Assembly: GCA_949373155.1 (NCBI GenBank)
Contig: CASICK010000020.1
Span: 1 to 32,212, forward strand
Source of the DNA: an uncultured Synechococcus sp.
GTDB taxonomy: Bacteria > Cyanobacteriota > Cyanobacteriia > PCC-6307 > Cyanobiaceae
Length of the DNA: 32,212 bases
Reading direction: 5' to 3'
Part shown: one piece after another, positions 15,447 to 25,287 of the stretch
Layout: each line of letters begins with the position of its first letter
Numbering within the stretch: position 1 is the first letter of the stretch
The notes under the pieces: generated by a model
Databases searched by the model: none
The model's input: only the letters and a program-made list of their open reading frames with translations
Told to the model about the DNA's origin: nothing
Program-made: the position numbers and the translations under genes

Positions 15447-18191
15447 GTGTCGGATCTGGCCAAGACCTATGACCCGGTTGGTACGGAAGCCAGATGGCAG
15501 AAGGCCTGGGAGGACGAGGGGGCCTTTCATCCGGATCCTGCGGCTGAGGGCGAACCGTTTGCTGTGGTCATCCCGCCGCCCAACGTCACCGGCAGCCTGC
15601 ACATGGGGCATGCCTTTAATACAGCTCTGATCGATACGATCGTGCGCTATCAACGGTTGGCGGGCAAAAATGTGCTTTGTCTGCCTGGCACGGATCACGC
15701 CTCGATCGCAGTGCAGACGATCCTTGAGAAGCAGCTGAAGGAGGAGGGCAAGACGCGCCATGACCTTGGCCGTGAGGCCTTTTTGGAGCGGGCCTGGCAG
15801 TGGAAAGCAGAAAGTGGAGGTCGCATCGTCGATCAGTTGCGCCGGTTGGGGTATTCCGTCGACTGGAAGCGACAACGATTCACGTTGGATGCAGGTCTTA
15901 GCGAGGCGGTGAAAGAGGCCTTCGTTCGTCTCCATGAGCAGGGCCTGATCTATCGCGGTGAATACCTGGTGAATTGGTGTCCTGCTTCGGGCTCCGCGGT
16001 GAGTGACCTGGAGGTGGAGATGAAGGAGGTGGATGGCCATCTCTGGCATTTCCGCTATCCGCTCAGCAGTGGTGAGGGCCATCTCGAGGTGGCCACCACC
16101 CGGCCAGAAACCATGCTCGGTGATTCGGCAGTGGCGGTGAACCCCAGCGATGAGCGTTATGCCCATCTGGTCGGACAGACCCTTGACCTTCCTTTTACGG
16201 GCCGCCAGATCCCGATCGTTGCCGACGATCACGTGGAGAAGGAGTTCGGCACTGGCTGCGTCAAGGTCACACCGGCCCATGACCCCAATGACTTTGCGAT
16301 TGGGCAGCGTCACGGTTTGGCCCAGATCACTGTGATGCGCAAGAACGGCACGATGAATGCCGAGGCTGGCCGCTTCGAAGGCTTGGATCGCTTTGAGGCG
16401 CGTAAGGCTGTGGTGGCAGCCCTCGATGAGGAGGGTTTGTTGGGCAAGGTGGAGGACTACCGGCACAGCGTTCCCCACTCCGATCGGGGCAAGGTGCCGG
16501 TGGAGCCCCTGCTCTCCACCCAGTGGTTTGTGAACACTGAGCCTCTCGCCGCTCGCTGTCGAGAAGCACTCGCGAAACAGGACCCTCGCTTTAGTCCTGA
16601 GCGCTGGGAAAAGGTCTACCGCGACTGGCTCACGGATATTCGCGACTGGTGCATCAGCCGTCAGCTCTGGTGGGGCCATCGCATCCCCGCCTGGTTTGTG
16701 ATTAGTGAGACCGGCGGCAAGTACACCGACACCACGCCTTATGTGGTGGCTCGGAACGAAGCCGATGCGCTTGCCCAAGCCAAAGAAAAGTTTGGAGCTG
16801 AGGCCCGCATTGAGCAGGACGAAGACGTGCTCGACACCTGGTTCTCCAGTGGGCTGTGGCCGTTTTCAACCCTGGGTTGGCCCGATGAGAATGCGGCTGA
16901 TTTTCAGCGTTGGTACCCCACCAGCACCTTGATCACGGGCTTCGACATCATCTTTTTCTGGGTGGCTCGGATGACGATGATGGCCGGTGCCTTCACGGGT
17001 GAGATGCCTTTTAAGGACGTCTATATCCATGGGTTGGTGCGGGACGAGCAGAACCGCAAGATGAGCAAAAGCGCTGGGAATGGGATCGATCCCCTGTTGT
17101 TGATTGAGCGCTATGGCACCGATGCCCTGCGGTTCGCTCTGGTGCGCGAGGTGGCCGGTGCGGGTCAAGACATTCGCCTCGATTACGACCGAAAGAAGGA
17201 CACGTCCGCCACGGTTGAGGCCTCTCGTAACTTTGCGAACAAGCTCTGGAATGCCACCCGGTTCGCCCTGATGAATCTGGGGGGGGCCACACCAGCACAG
17301 CTAGGCGAGCCTGATCCTTCGGCGTTGCAGCTTGCCGACCGTTGGATTTTGTCGCGCTTGGCGCGTGTGAACCGGGAAACTGCAGCCCGCTACAGCAGTT
17401 ATGCCCTTGGTGAAGCTGCAAAAGGTTTGTATGAATTCGCTTGGAACGATGTTTGTGACTGGTATTTGGAACTGAGCAAACGTCGTTTAAATCCAGGAGA
17501 GGAGCCCAGCGCTGCAGCTTTGGCGGATCAGCAAACGGCCAAACAGGTGCTGGCCAAGGTGATCAGCCAAATGCATTTGATGTTGCATCCGTTGATGCCC
17601 CACCTCACCGAAGAGCTGTGGCACAGCGTGACTGCTGAGCCCGAAATCACCTTCTTAGCGCTTCAGCCTTGGCCGGCTGTGGACGAGGTTGCTTTGGATG
17701 ATGGCTTGGAAGCGTCCTTTTCCGAGCTGATCGCTGCCATCCGAGTGGTCCGTAATTTGCGAGCTGTTGCGGGTTTGAAGCCATCCCAGGGGGTGCCTGT
17801 TCGTTTCGTGACGAGCCGGCCAGAGCTGATGGCAGTGTTGGAGCAAGGTACGGCTGATATCACCGCGCTCACGCGAGCGGAATCGGTTGAGTTGATGACG
17901 CAGGCTCAGGCCGAGGCTGCTCCTGTTGCGAAAGCACTCGCTGGGGTCAGCGGTGAGTTGCAGGTGCTGCTGCCCATCGAAGGCCTGGTTGACCTTGAGG
18001 CGCTTCAGGGCCGTCTTGAAAAAGACATCGCCAAAGCGGAGAAGGAGATCAAGGGATTGGCGGGACGCCTCAGCAATCCCAACTTTGCAGATAAGGCTCC
18101 GCCAGAGGTGGTGGCTGAATGCAAGGCCAAGCTTGCTGAAGCGGAGGCTCAGGCTGCCTTGGCACGCAGACGGCTGGCTGATCTGGGATGA
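15447..18191 (+). CDS. valS: Valyl-tRNA synthetase
   Basis: A class I synthetase that charges tRNA-Val and edits Thr-tRNA-Val. GTG 15447 ([18 protein letters not shown]) gives 914 residues, normal for ValRS; the open frame begins far upstream at 15180, but that part is not conserved-looking. The HIGH-type motif is [15 protein letters not shown], with HMGH at 52-55. The CP1 editing domain covers about 200-350. [11 protein letters not shown] places KMSKS at 538-542. An anticodon-binding domain follows, and the C-terminal coiled-coil arm is [20 protein letters not shown]. The window also carries a tRNA-Val, but not next to it. A 463-codon antisense frame lies across it and is a shadow. Confidence 0.97.
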   Translation: MSDLAKTYDPVGTEARWQKAWEDEGAFHPDPAAEGEPFAVVIPPPNVTGSLHMGHAFNTALIDTIVRYQRLAGKNVLCLPGTDHASIAVQTILEKQLKEEGKTRHDLGREAFLERAWQWKAESGGRIVDQLRRLGYSVDWKRQRFTLDAGLSEAVKEAFVRLHEQGLIYRGEYLVNWCPASGSAVSDLEVEMKEVDGHLWHFRYPLSSGEGHLEVATTRPETMLGDSAVAVNPSDERYAHLVGQTLDLPFTGRQIPIVADDHVEKEFGTGCVKVTPAHDPNDFAIGQRHGLAQITVMRKNGTMNAEAGRFEGLDRFEARKAVVAALDEEGLLGKVEDYRHSVPHSDRGKVPVEPLLSTQWFVNTEPLAARCREALAKQDPRFSPERWEKVYRDWLTDIRDWCISRQLWWGHRIPAWFVISETGGKYTDTTPYVVARNEADALAQAKEKFGAEARIEQDEDVLDTWFSSGLWPFSTLGWPDENAADFQRWYPTSTLITGFDIIFFWVARMTMMAGAFTGEMPFKDVYIHGLVRDEQNRKMSKSAGNGIDPLLLIERYGTDALRFALVREVAGAGQDIRLDYDRKKDTSATVEASRNFANKLWNATRFALMNLGGATPAQLGEPDPSALQLADRWILSRLARVNRETAARYSSYALGEAAKGLYEFAWNDVCDWYLELSKRRLNPGEEPSAAALADQQTAKQVLAKVISQMHLMLHPLMPHLTEELWHSVTAEPEITFLALQPWPAVDEVALDDGLEASFSELIAAIRVVRNLRAVAGLKPSQGVPVRFVTSRPELMAVLEQGTADITALTRAESVELMTQAQAEAAPVAKALAGVSGELQVLLPIEGLVDLEALQGRLEKDIAKAEKEIKGLAGRLSNPNFADKAPPEVVAECKAKLAEAEAQAALARRRLADLG

Positions 18192-18201
18192 AACGTGAGT
18201 A

Positions 18202-19302
18202 TCAGTTGGAGGGGAATAGTTGCTCTGGTTTTAAATTGGGCGCTGGATAGAGGGTCGTGCAATCGAAGGCAAAGTCGGCATTGTTGGCTTTTACGACTTT
18301 TGCAATTTCTAGAAAGACTTCCTGCTGGATGTCTAAATAGTCCTGCCAGTTTGTGGTTTTAGTGAAACAGTAAACCTGTAGGTTTAGTGAGGAGCTTTCC
18401 CATGCATTGAAGTTCACGAGAATGATCTGATTGGTGTCAATGGCGTTGTGGTTTTTGAGGAGTTCGCGTACTTGCTTGGTAATCGTATCCATGGTGGGTA
18501 TATCTTCATAGCGCAAGCCAATATTTGCCAGGATTCTGCGGTTATACATTTGCCCAGGATTGATGATGCTATTGGTTGCAAAGACTGCATTGGGGATATA
18601 CATCGGTCGTCTGTCAAAAGTGCGTAGGCGTGTGTGATACCAGCCGATATTTTCAACAGTTCCTTCCATTCCGTCCGTACTGATCCAGTCCCCCTCCTTA
18701 AAGGGACGGTTGAAAAACAGCATGAAGCCGGAGAAGAAGTTTTGGGAGATGTTCTGCGTTCCGAAGGCGAGGCCGACTCCAGCACCACCTCCAAGAGCAG
18801 CTAGGGCAGTGGCGGGAACGCCGAAGGTGATCATCAATGCGCTAGCGCCAATCACCAGAATTAAGATCGTGTAAATCCGCCCTAGAAAGCTGATGGCCAT
18901 CGATTGGTCTTTTGGGTCTTCCATCTGCAGCCATCGTTCAAAACGTCTCGTCTTCATGACGGCGTGTCCCAATCGGCTCAGCGCCCACATCACTGCGAGG
19001 ATCGTGATTGTGGCGGAGAGCTTTAAAGCATTGCTGCCATCCAGCCACTTCACATTGTTGGCGATTTGACGTCCGAGCCAGCCCAAGTACAGAGAGGCGC
19101 TGAGCCCCATCAGCAAGGGCTGACGGATTGCTTTGGCGATCATCCCTCCTAGACGTTGTCCTCTCCGCTCCATCACTCCAAGCACAAGCCAGAGCAGAAT
19201 GAGAACAACAGTTCCAATCAAGACCCCGGTGTTGGAGTGGATGAAATCCACGTCTTGAATGATCTTTCCTTTCATTAGACCTTCAACGACCTTTCCCTTC
19301 AT
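18202..19302 (-). CDS. MscS-family mechanosensitive ion channel (first copy)
   Basis: A 366-residue inner-membrane channel that opens under membrane tension to release solutes in hypo-osmotic shock. There are four or five membrane helices, the last being the Gly/Ala-rich pore helix (TALAALGGGAGVGLAFGTQN) at about 170-190. The beta domain follows (RPFKEGDWISTDGMEGTVEN, then TRLRTFDRRPMYIPNAVF), then an alpha-beta cytoplasmic cage. ATG 19302 and ATG 19275 both start an MKGK segment, so the start is uncertain by nine codons. Its 3' end faces valS at 10 bp. Divergent from the ABC exporter by 143 bp. Confidence 0.93.
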   Translation of the reverse strand: MKGKVVEGLMKGKIIQDVDFIHSNTGVLIGTVVLILLWLVLGVMERRGQRLGGMIAKAIRQPLLMGLSASLYLGWLGRQIANNVKWLDGSNALKLSATITILAVMWALSRLGHAVMKTRRFERWLQMEDPKDQSMAISFLGRIYTILILVIGASALMITFGVPATALAALGGGAGVGLAFGTQNISQNFFSGFMLFFNRPFKEGDWISTDGMEGTVENIGWYHTRLRTFDRRPMYIPNAVFATNSIINPGQMYNRRILANIGLRYEDIPTMDTITKQVRELLKNHNAIDTNQIILVNFNAWESSSLNLQVYCFTKTTNWQDYLDIQQEVFLEIAKVVKANNADFAFDCTTLYPAPNLKPEQLFPSN

Positions 19303-19445
19303 TCCGGCATCGTGTTGATCTTCGCTTTACATTCTGCACTTTCTCTTATGCGTGTGAACAGGCTTCATGCGGCAGCTTTTAAATTTTCACTCGGCTTGGT
19401 TCTCTACAGCGTTCGCTATATCCAAGAGTCTCTGATGGTTCTGTT

Positions 19446-20420
19446 GTGATCGAGGTTGAAGGCCTCAGCAAGATTTACCGGGTTGCTGACAAGCAGCCGG
19501 GGCTGGGTGGAACTTTGCACCACTTCATCCGCAGGCGTCATCGTGATGTGTGCGCAGTGAGCGACATTTGTTTCACCATTGCTCCGGGAGAGATGGTGGG
19601 ATTTCTTGGTGCGAATGGGGCGGGCAAAACCACCACCTTGAAAATGTTGTGTGGGCTGATCTACCCCAGTTCGGGTCAGGTGGTCGTTGCAGGCCATCAA
19701 CCGCAAAAGCGTCATCCCGATTTTTTGCGTCGGATCACTCTGGTGATGGGGCAGAAGCAGCAGTTGCTATGGGATCTGCCACCGATGGATTCCTTGAGGG
19801 TCAATGCTGCTGTTTATGGCATTAGTGATCGTGATGCCAATCGCCGTATTTCTGAGTTGTCGGATTTATTAGAGCTGGGAGAGGAGCTCACGCGCCCTGT
19901 TCGGAAGCTTTCGTTGGGCCAGCGCATGAAAGCTGAGCTTCTTGCTGCCTTGCTTCATCAGCCTGATGTGTTGTTCCTTGATGAGCCCACCCTTGGATTG
20001 GATGTGAATGCGCAGGCCCGGGTGCGGAAGTTTTTGGCTGATTACAACCAAAGGACTGGTGCCACTGTGTTGCTAACGAGCCATTACATGGCTGATATCA
20101 CGGCTTTGTGTCCGCGGGTGTTGTTGATTCATCAGGGGCGTTTGTTCCATGACGGTCCGCTCGATCGTTTGGTGAGTCGACTCGCGCCTGAGCGCCATGT
20201 TCGTTTGGAACTTGCTGCACCAGTTGGGGCTGAGGCGTTTGCTGGACTTGGCCGCCTCGACAGTTGCTCCGACTGCGAGGTGAACTTGCGAGTCCAGCCC
20301 GATGAACTCACGGCTGTGGTGGCACAACTGCTGGACCGCTTTGAGGTGCGGGATCTGGAAGTGAGTGATCCGCCGATTGATCAGCTGATCGGTGATCTGT
20401 TTCGGCAGGGAAAGGTTTAA
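19446..20420 (+). CDS. ABC-2-type exporter, ATP-binding subunit
   Basis: A 324-residue ATPase energising the two membrane subunits that follow. Walker A is GANGAGKTT at about 55-63, the signature LSLGQRMK at 155-162, Walker B VLFLDEPT at 175-182, and the H-loop His is in LLTSHYM near 211. A C-terminal extension of about 100 residues follows, as in drug/polysaccharide-type ABC-2 exporters. GTG 19446 is the start, giving IEVEGLSKIYRV. The stop TAA shares one base with the ATG of the next gene (20418-20422), indicating tight coupling. The exported substrate is unknown. Confidence 0.95.
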   Translation: MIEVEGLSKIYRVADKQPGLGGTLHHFIRRRHRDVCAVSDICFTIAPGEMVGFLGANGAGKTTTLKMLCGLIYPSSGQVVVAGHQPQKRHPDFLRRITLVMGQKQQLLWDLPPMDSLRVNAAVYGISDRDANRRISELSDLLELGEELTRPVRKLSLGQRMKAELLAALLHQPDVLFLDEPTLGLDVNAQARVRKFLADYNQRTGATVLLTSHYMADITALCPRVLLIHQGRLFHDGPLDRLVSRLAPERHVRLELAAPVGAEAFAGLGRLDSCSDCEVNLRVQPDELTAVVAQLLDRFEVRDLEVSDPPIDQLIGDLFRQGKV

Positions 20421-21217
20421 TGCGTTTCTTTGGACTCAATCGCAAGATTATTCGTGTTCTATTAGGAACGGAATACGCTCATATGTTGGAATATCGCGCC
20501 GAAATCGCCCTTTGGGCTCTTTCCGGTGTGCTCCCTTTCATCATGCTCAGTCTTTGGAATGGCAGTGACGCACGCGATGCGTTGGGGATGGATGGTGTGG
20601 GCCTTGATCGTTATTTCTTGAGCGCCTTTTTAGTGCGTCAATTTTCTGTTGTTTGGATGGTTTACGCCTTTGAAGATGATGCGCTCACTGGGAGATTGTC
20701 TCCTTATCTTCTTCAGCCACTCCACCCGCTCTGGCGCTATGTCGCCAGTCATCTTGGCGAGCAGCTCACGCGTTTGCCTTTTGCTGCGGTGATCACCGCG
20801 ATCTTTTTTCTGATTCAGCCCAACGCTTTCTGGTTGCCGTCGTTTGCTCACTTTGTATTGGCCTGGTTGGCCACATGGATGGCCTTCTCGATTGCTTTTC
20901 TGTTGCAAAGTTTGATTGCTTCCCTTTGTTTTTGGAGTGAGAAGGCCAGTGCTCTGGAGAGGCTGTTGTTTATTCCCTTTCTTTTCTTGTCCGGGTTGCT
21001 TGCTCCGCTCACAGCGTTCCCACCCTTTGTGCGCACGTTGGCTCAGTGGACTCCTTTCCCTTATTTAATTGACTTCCCAGCGCGTGTTTTAGCCGAACAG
21101 CCTGTGGACTTGTTGGCTGGATTTGCCATCCAGTTGGCCTGGATCGTGCTGCTTTTGCCGCTTGTTCTTCTGCTTTGGCGCGCTGGGGTTCGGCGTTACA
21201 GCGCGATGGGGGCCTGA
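20420..21217 (+). CDS. ABC-2-type exporter permease (DUF990-like), first subunit
   Basis: A 265-residue integral membrane protein with about six helices. It starts with a cytoplasmic MRFFGLNRKIIRVLLGTEYA segment and the EYRAEIALWALSG pattern usual for this permease group. The middle shows the coupling region (DDALTGRLSPYLLQPLHPLW), and the end has FPARVLAEQPVDLLAGFAIQ. The family (PF06182-like) works as a heterodimer with one ATPase. The start overlaps the ATPase stop by one base, and the stop abuts the next start directly, so all three form one operon. The direction is export by family analogy. Confidence 0.9.
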   Translation: MRFFGLNRKIIRVLLGTEYAHMLEYRAEIALWALSGVLPFIMLSLWNGSDARDALGMDGVGLDRYFLSAFLVRQFSVVWMVYAFEDDALTGRLSPYLLQPLHPLWRYVASHLGEQLTRLPFAAVITAIFFLIQPNAFWLPSFAHFVLAWLATWMAFSIAFLLQSLIASLCFWSEKASALERLLFIPFLFLSGLLAPLTAFPPFVRTLAQWTPFPYLIDFPARVLAEQPVDLLAGFAIQLAWIVLLLPLVLLLWRAGVRRYSAMGA

Positions 21218-22006
21218 ATGGGGCGTTACTTCAAAAGTCTGCGGCGATTCTGGGGAACAGCAGTGGCCTCGCAGCTGGAGTATCAACTCAACGTTGTGAT
21301 TGAGTTGGTTGCGGTTGGTTTGAGTTTGCTTGGCAGCTTGTTCATGCTGTCTCTCTTTTTTGGACCAGGACGGGAGTTGGGTGGCTGGAGTTGGCATGAA
21401 GCCTTGATTGTTCAGGGCTTTTATACGGTTCTCGATGGTATGGCCAGCACTTGGTTGCGTCCCAACCTGTCTTCGATCGTGACCCATGTGCGTGAAGGCA
21501 CGCTCGATTTCGTCTTGCTCAAGCCAATTGACAGTCAGTTTTGGTTGTCCTTGCGAACGATCTCGCCAGCAGGGTTGCCGGAGATCGTCCTTGGTTTGTT
21601 GTTAGTGATTTGGGGTGGGCATCAGGCTGGTGCTTCTTTGTCGCTAGGAGGTATTGCGGTGGTGTTGTTGATGCTCTTGGCTGGTGGATTGATCCTGTAT
21701 TCGCTCTGGTTTTTGATTGCTGCGACCAGCATTTGGTTTGTGAAAACCTGGAATGCCACTGAGGTTTTGCGGGCTGTGCTGGCGTCAGGTCGCTACCCAG
21801 TAGCGGCCTACCCAGCTCCCTTGCGCTTGCTCTTCACCTTGGTGATTCCGGTGGCCTTTCTTACGACTGTTCCGGCTGAAGTTGTGCTGGGACGAGCCAG
21901 CACTCCCATGCTTTGGCTGGGGTTAGGCCTCGCTGTTGGTTTTTTCGTCGCTTCCCGTCGCTTCTGGTTCTATGCCTTGCGGCATTACACCTCCGCCTCC
22001 AGTTGA
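21218..22006 (+). CDS. ABC-2-type exporter permease (DUF990-like), second subunit
   Basis: A 262-residue membrane protein with about six helices, paralogous in layout to the gene before it: a cytoplasmic start (MGRYFKSLRRFWGTAVASQL), the EYQLNVVIELVAV helix, the coupling stretch REGTLDFVLLKPIDSQFWL and a FPAE-like VPAEVVLGRAS near the end. ATG 21218 follows the previous TGA with no gap. Its last 84 bp overlap, on the opposite strand, the coding end of the second MscS gene. It completes a one-ATPase, two-permease exporter. Confidence 0.9.
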   Translation: MGRYFKSLRRFWGTAVASQLEYQLNVVIELVAVGLSLLGSLFMLSLFFGPGRELGGWSWHEALIVQGFYTVLDGMASTWLRPNLSSIVTHVREGTLDFVLLKPIDSQFWLSLRTISPAGLPEIVLGLLLVIWGGHQAGASLSLGGIAVVLLMLLAGGLILYSLWFLIAATSIWFVKTWNATEVLRAVLASGRYPVAAYPAPLRLLFTLVIPVAFLTTVPAEVVLGRASTPMLWLGLGLAVGFFVASRRFWFYALRHYTSASS

Positions 22007-23293
22007 GTGCAGGCTTTGTTGAAGGTTGGGTGGCCATTCCATTGGATACACCTGACGTTGTGGGAATGGAATGGTGATTCCTTTCTGTTCAAATTGCTTC
22101 CAGATTGTTCGTCGTAGATCACTGCCTACTTCAAAGGCATCGAGGGGGTTGGCTACCCAGAAGAGCACCTTGTAATTAATTGATGAATCAGCAAAGTCGA
22201 TGACAAAGGCATTGACCGGTGGATACTCTAAAACTTTGTTGTGATCTTGGGCAATCGTTTTTAATAGTTCCACGATGATGTCGGGGTCGTGCTCGTAGGC
22301 GGCACCAACCACCACTCCGTCGCGCCTTGATGTTTCAGTTGCAGTGAAGGATATAGCTTCTTGAGTGAAGAAGTTCTGATTGGGGATTAAGAGTTCGGCG
22401 CCATCGCGCCCACGTCGCAGTTGTGTTGCTCTTAGCCCTAATTTGCGCACAGTGCAGGGGTCGCCATTGATCATCAGAATCTCTCCGGGGCGAACCGATC
22501 CTTCAAATAGCAACCAGATGCTGCTGATGAAATTGGAGATGATTTCCTTAATACCAAAGCCGATTCCAACAGACAATCCACCTGCGATGGCAATAAAGGC
22601 TGTGCCGTCGATGCCGATGAAGTAAGCCACGCCAATGATGCCAATGATGATCACGCTGTAGCGAAATAGCAGTTCCAATCCGCGCCTATTTCTTGGACGG
22701 ACTCCAAACAGCACGCCACTAACCCATGCAAGAAATGTTGCAGGCCTTGAGGAGAGAGTCATGATGATATAGATGGCTATAATTGCAACATAGATTCTTC
22801 CCAGAGTGAGTTCTACTCCAAATAGATTGGCGATAGGGGTTTGTGACAGATTTTGCGTACTTCCCATTAACCTCACAAAAGACATGGAGGCCACAATGAC
22901 GTAGATGGGTCTTAAAAATGTGCTTTCTAATTCATCAACTGGGAATTTATTGTCGATACTTAGAAGTACTGCTTTTAGTGGTGTGAATGACATCCAACCC
23001 AACCAGAGCAGCCCGAAATAGCGTAGTAACCCCCATGGCAAGCCCACTAGGAGAAATAGGGCTGAACTGATTAAAAGGAGTAGAGGGCCAATCAGAACCC
23101 GGATGTATTCAGGAACCAGCCTGTGTTCTACGCTCCGCCGAAGTGCACCGCGTTGTTCCGCGACCATCACAACACCAACCACAAGCAATTGAAGAAGAAC
23201 AGTGCCTCGGTTGAGATAATCCAACCAGCTCAGCAGCTCGTTAAGAATTGGGCCAGGGCCGATGGTGATGAGGTAGGACATGGGAAGAGTCAT
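21923..23293 (-). CDS. MscS-family channel (second copy), coupled to a binding protein
   Basis: A 456-residue MscS-like channel with six or so membrane helices before the pore helix (FIAIAGGLSVGIGFGIKEII). The beta domain follows (GSVRPGEILMINGDPCTVRK, then RGRDGAELLIPNQNFF) and a C-terminal cage ending IPFPQRQVYP. The last 25 residues after the cage are a polar tail (GGGGVMPQGIEPEATGSDEK) encoded opposite the exporter permease. The start ATG 23293 overlaps the stop of the lipoprotein gene as ATGA (23290-23293). It is longer and only distantly like the first MscS in the window. Whether it senses tension or another signal is unknown. Confidence 0.93.
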   Translation of the reverse strand: MTLPMSYLITIGPGPILNELLSWLDYLNRGTVLLQLLVVGVVMVAEQRGALRRSVEHRLVPEYIRVLIGPLLLLISSALFLLVGLPWGLLRYFGLLWLGWMSFTPLKAVLLSIDNKFPVDELESTFLRPIYVIVASMSFVRLMGSTQNLSQTPIANLFGVELTLGRIYVAIIAIYIIMTLSSRPATFLAWVSGVLFGVRPRNRRGLELLFRYSVIIIGIIGVAYFIGIDGTAFIAIAGGLSVGIGFGIKEIISNFISSIWLLFEGSVRPGEILMINGDPCTVRKLGLRATQLRRGRDGAELLIPNQNFFTQEAISFTATETSRRDGVVVGAAYEHDPDIIVELLKTIAQDHNKVLEYPPVNAFVIDFADSSINYKVLFWVANPLDAFEVGSDLRRTIWKQFEQKGITIPFPQRQVYPMEWPPNLQQSLHSTGGGGVMPQGIEPEATGSDEKTNSEA

Positions 23294-24552
23294 CGCTTCG
23301 CTTTGATCTGGGTTTCGAGTTCAGTTGCTGCTTGCTCGGGAGATAATCCATTAAAGATCAACTCATTGAGTGTGGACTGAATATCTTTTCCTAAATCTGG
23401 TCTGGCATTGATTGCGGCGACAATCGCATCACCTCGGCTCACACGTTTGTTCTCATCTTCACTGAACGTATCAAGCCCATTAGGTAATTGTTTACTGACG
23501 ATTAGTGCCGCTGCTGGGTTGACTGGATAGCCCGTTCGATATTTGAGGGCATAGGTTTTTTGAGCCCAGGGCTGCACCATGAAATTGAGCAATTTCAGGC
23601 TTTCTGATCGTTGACGTTTGCTTGAGTTCTTGCCAAGAGACCAGACCTGCAAGCGAGTGATTGGTGTTGCTCGTCCAAAGTTTCCACTGGGTAATGGGGC
23701 AATGCCGAGATGATCTTTGAGCGCTTCACGTAGTTGAGGTAGCTGGGAACTCCAACAACTGATCCAACTCATCTCACCTTCGATGAGCTCTTTACGAAGT
23801 GCAGCTTGATTTCTCAGAAACACAATATTTTGTTGATAGCTGGATGCTTTGAGCCATTGCATCCACTGGGTGAGCCGTTCATGGGCCACAACTGTTGCTT
23901 TTTTGCCTTCTAGCGAGGTGGCCAAGGCCTCTCCGGCACCGAAGCTGCCAAGGCTCCAGTAAAGATCCTGGAGGTTGGTGACCATTCCAAAAACTCTTCC
24001 TTCGCCACTGGCTGCGGACAGTTCCTTCAGGGTTTTTGGCGCCTCTTTCAGCTTGCGCTTATCGAAGCAAGCGAGTTGTAAGAACTGCGAGACAGGTTGC
24101 CCTGCGAGGGATCCACTGGTTGTTTTAACGCGCTCCAATGCTGCGGGGTTGATCAAGTTCTGTCGCTTTTTTGTCAGCTTGATTGGGTCGGTTAGGCCAT
24201 CAGCAGCAAGGCTCAAGGCCTGATTGCTATCGGTGATCACAAGATCAGGACCCAGCCCGCTATGGGTTCGAACCCTTATCTCCTGCTCCAGTGATTCTTC
24301 GGGGTAGATCGAGGGATGCAGCTTGATCCCAGGCTGCATTTCTCTTAATTGCTGTTGAAAATCTTTGCTGATCTTCCGTTCCGATTGAAATCGACTGGTG
24401 GATTGTTGTTCGTTTTCATTGCTGGCCTGAGCCACTTGCAAGACGATTGAATCCTGGCGATCGGTGATGGCGCAGCTTCCTAGTAAGGACGTGCTCAGCA
24501 AGGCAGCGATGCGACACCTGTTGCTTTTGATCAGGGCAAAAAGGCGTTGCAC
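23290..24552 (-). CDS. Extracellular solute-binding lipoprotein (family 1-like)
   Basis: A 420-residue periplasmic binding protein. The N-terminus has a lipoprotein signal (ALLSTSLLGSC), so Cys27 would be lipidated and membrane-anchored. The body follows the sugar-binding family 1 layout: GLGPDLVITDSNQALSLAAD for the first lobe, a hinge region with QDLYWSLGSFGAGEAL, LGIAPLPSG as the usual late strand, and YPVNPAAALIV near the end. Start GTG 24552. No import permease or ATPase follows; instead the MscS gene overlaps by 4 bp. This arrangement suggests the binding protein works with the channel. The ligand is unknown. Confidence 0.87.
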   Translation of the reverse strand: MQRLFALIKSNRCRIAALLSTSLLGSCAITDRQDSIVLQVAQASNENEQQSTSRFQSERKISKDFQQQLREMQPGIKLHPSIYPEESLEQEIRVRTHSGLGPDLVITDSNQALSLAADGLTDPIKLTKKRQNLINPAALERVKTTSGSLAGQPVSQFLQLACFDKRKLKEAPKTLKELSAASGEGRVFGMVTNLQDLYWSLGSFGAGEALATSLEGKKATVVAHERLTQWMQWLKASSYQQNIVFLRNQAALRKELIEGEMSWISCWSSQLPQLREALKDHLGIAPLPSGNFGRATPITRLQVWSLGKNSSKRQRSESLKLLNFMVQPWAQKTYALKYRTGYPVNPAAALIVSKQLPNGLDTFSEDENKRVSRGDAIVAAINARPDLGKDIQSTLNELIFNGLSPEQAATELETQIKAKR

Positions 24553-24660
24553 AGCATGACCTCTTGGACGGTGTCCGATCTTCAGCTTAAAAGAGGTGAT
24601 GACTCCGTTTCTCTACGAAACGGTCAGCATGGAAAAGTGGCTTCGGATGGGCTTGAACCA

Positions 24661-25287
24661 ATGATTGAGGGGATGTCTTGGTTTGAGCCATTGATGCTCT
24701 GGCTGCGCTCTCCTTTGGGTGGATTGGTGTTCATCCCGCTTTATGCAGTTTGGGTGACGCTTTTGCTTCCAGGGGTATGGGCTTCGATGTTGGCAGGAGC
24801 TCTTTACGGCACCTGGTGGGGCAGTTTGATTGTGTTTGTTGGGGCCTGCCTTGGCGCTGAGGCAGCGTTCTTGCTCGGTCGATTTTGGTTGCGCGATTGG
24901 ACGAGCAAGCGTTTGACGCAATACCCAAAGCTTCAGGCTGTCGAGCGGGCCGTCAGCCGAGAGGGGCTCAAGCTTGTGCTTTTAACGCGTTTATCTCCAG
25001 CGTTTCCGTTCTCTTTGCTGAATTTGGTCTATGGCCTCAGTGAGGTGAGCTTGCGTGATTACAGCATCGGTTTAATTGGCATTCTTCCTGGCACCATTTT
25101 GTTTTGCGCGTTGGGCGCGCTGGCAGGTGATGCGGCTCGATTTGGTGAGGTGCTCGCTGGAGAAACCTCTCCAGGTGCTTGGGTTCTGCGAATTGTTGGT
25201 GTGCTCGCGACTCTTGCAGCGGTCTGGCTGGCGGGCCGTGCCGCACGCAAGGCTTTGGCTGACGGGGCAGTAGATCTAGACCTCTAG
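24661..25287 (+). CDS. TVP38/TMEM64 (DedA-like, VTT domain) membrane protein
   Basis: A protein of about 208 residues from ATG 24661 with the VTT core: LLLPGVWASMLAGALYGTWW, then GAEAAFLLGRFWLRDW, LLTRLSPAFPFSLLNLVYGL and IGILPGTILFCALG. Such proteins act in lipid scrambling or membrane homeostasis. The frame opens further upstream (TTG 24547, ATG 24556), but those starts would collide with the divergent lipoprotein start and add an uncharacteristic polar leader, so a start at 24661 or 24673 is preferred. It converges on the 54-residue gene with a 4-bp overlap. Confidence 0.88.
   Translation: MIEGMSWFEPLMLWLRSPLGGLVFIPLYAVWVTLLLPGVWASMLAGALYGTWWGSLIVFVGACLGAEAAFLLGRFWLRDWTSKRLTQYPKLQAVERAVSREGLKLVLLTRLSPAFPFSLLNLVYGLSEVSLRDYSIGLIGILPGTILFCALGALAGDAARFGEVLAGETSPGAWVLRIVGVLATLAAVWLAGRAARKALADGAVDLDL

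Noticed and set aside
15387..16778. 463-codon open frame antisense to valS
   Set aside because: It lies wholly opposite strongly conserved valS codons, and its translation shows no family pattern; GC-rich codon use creates such shadows.
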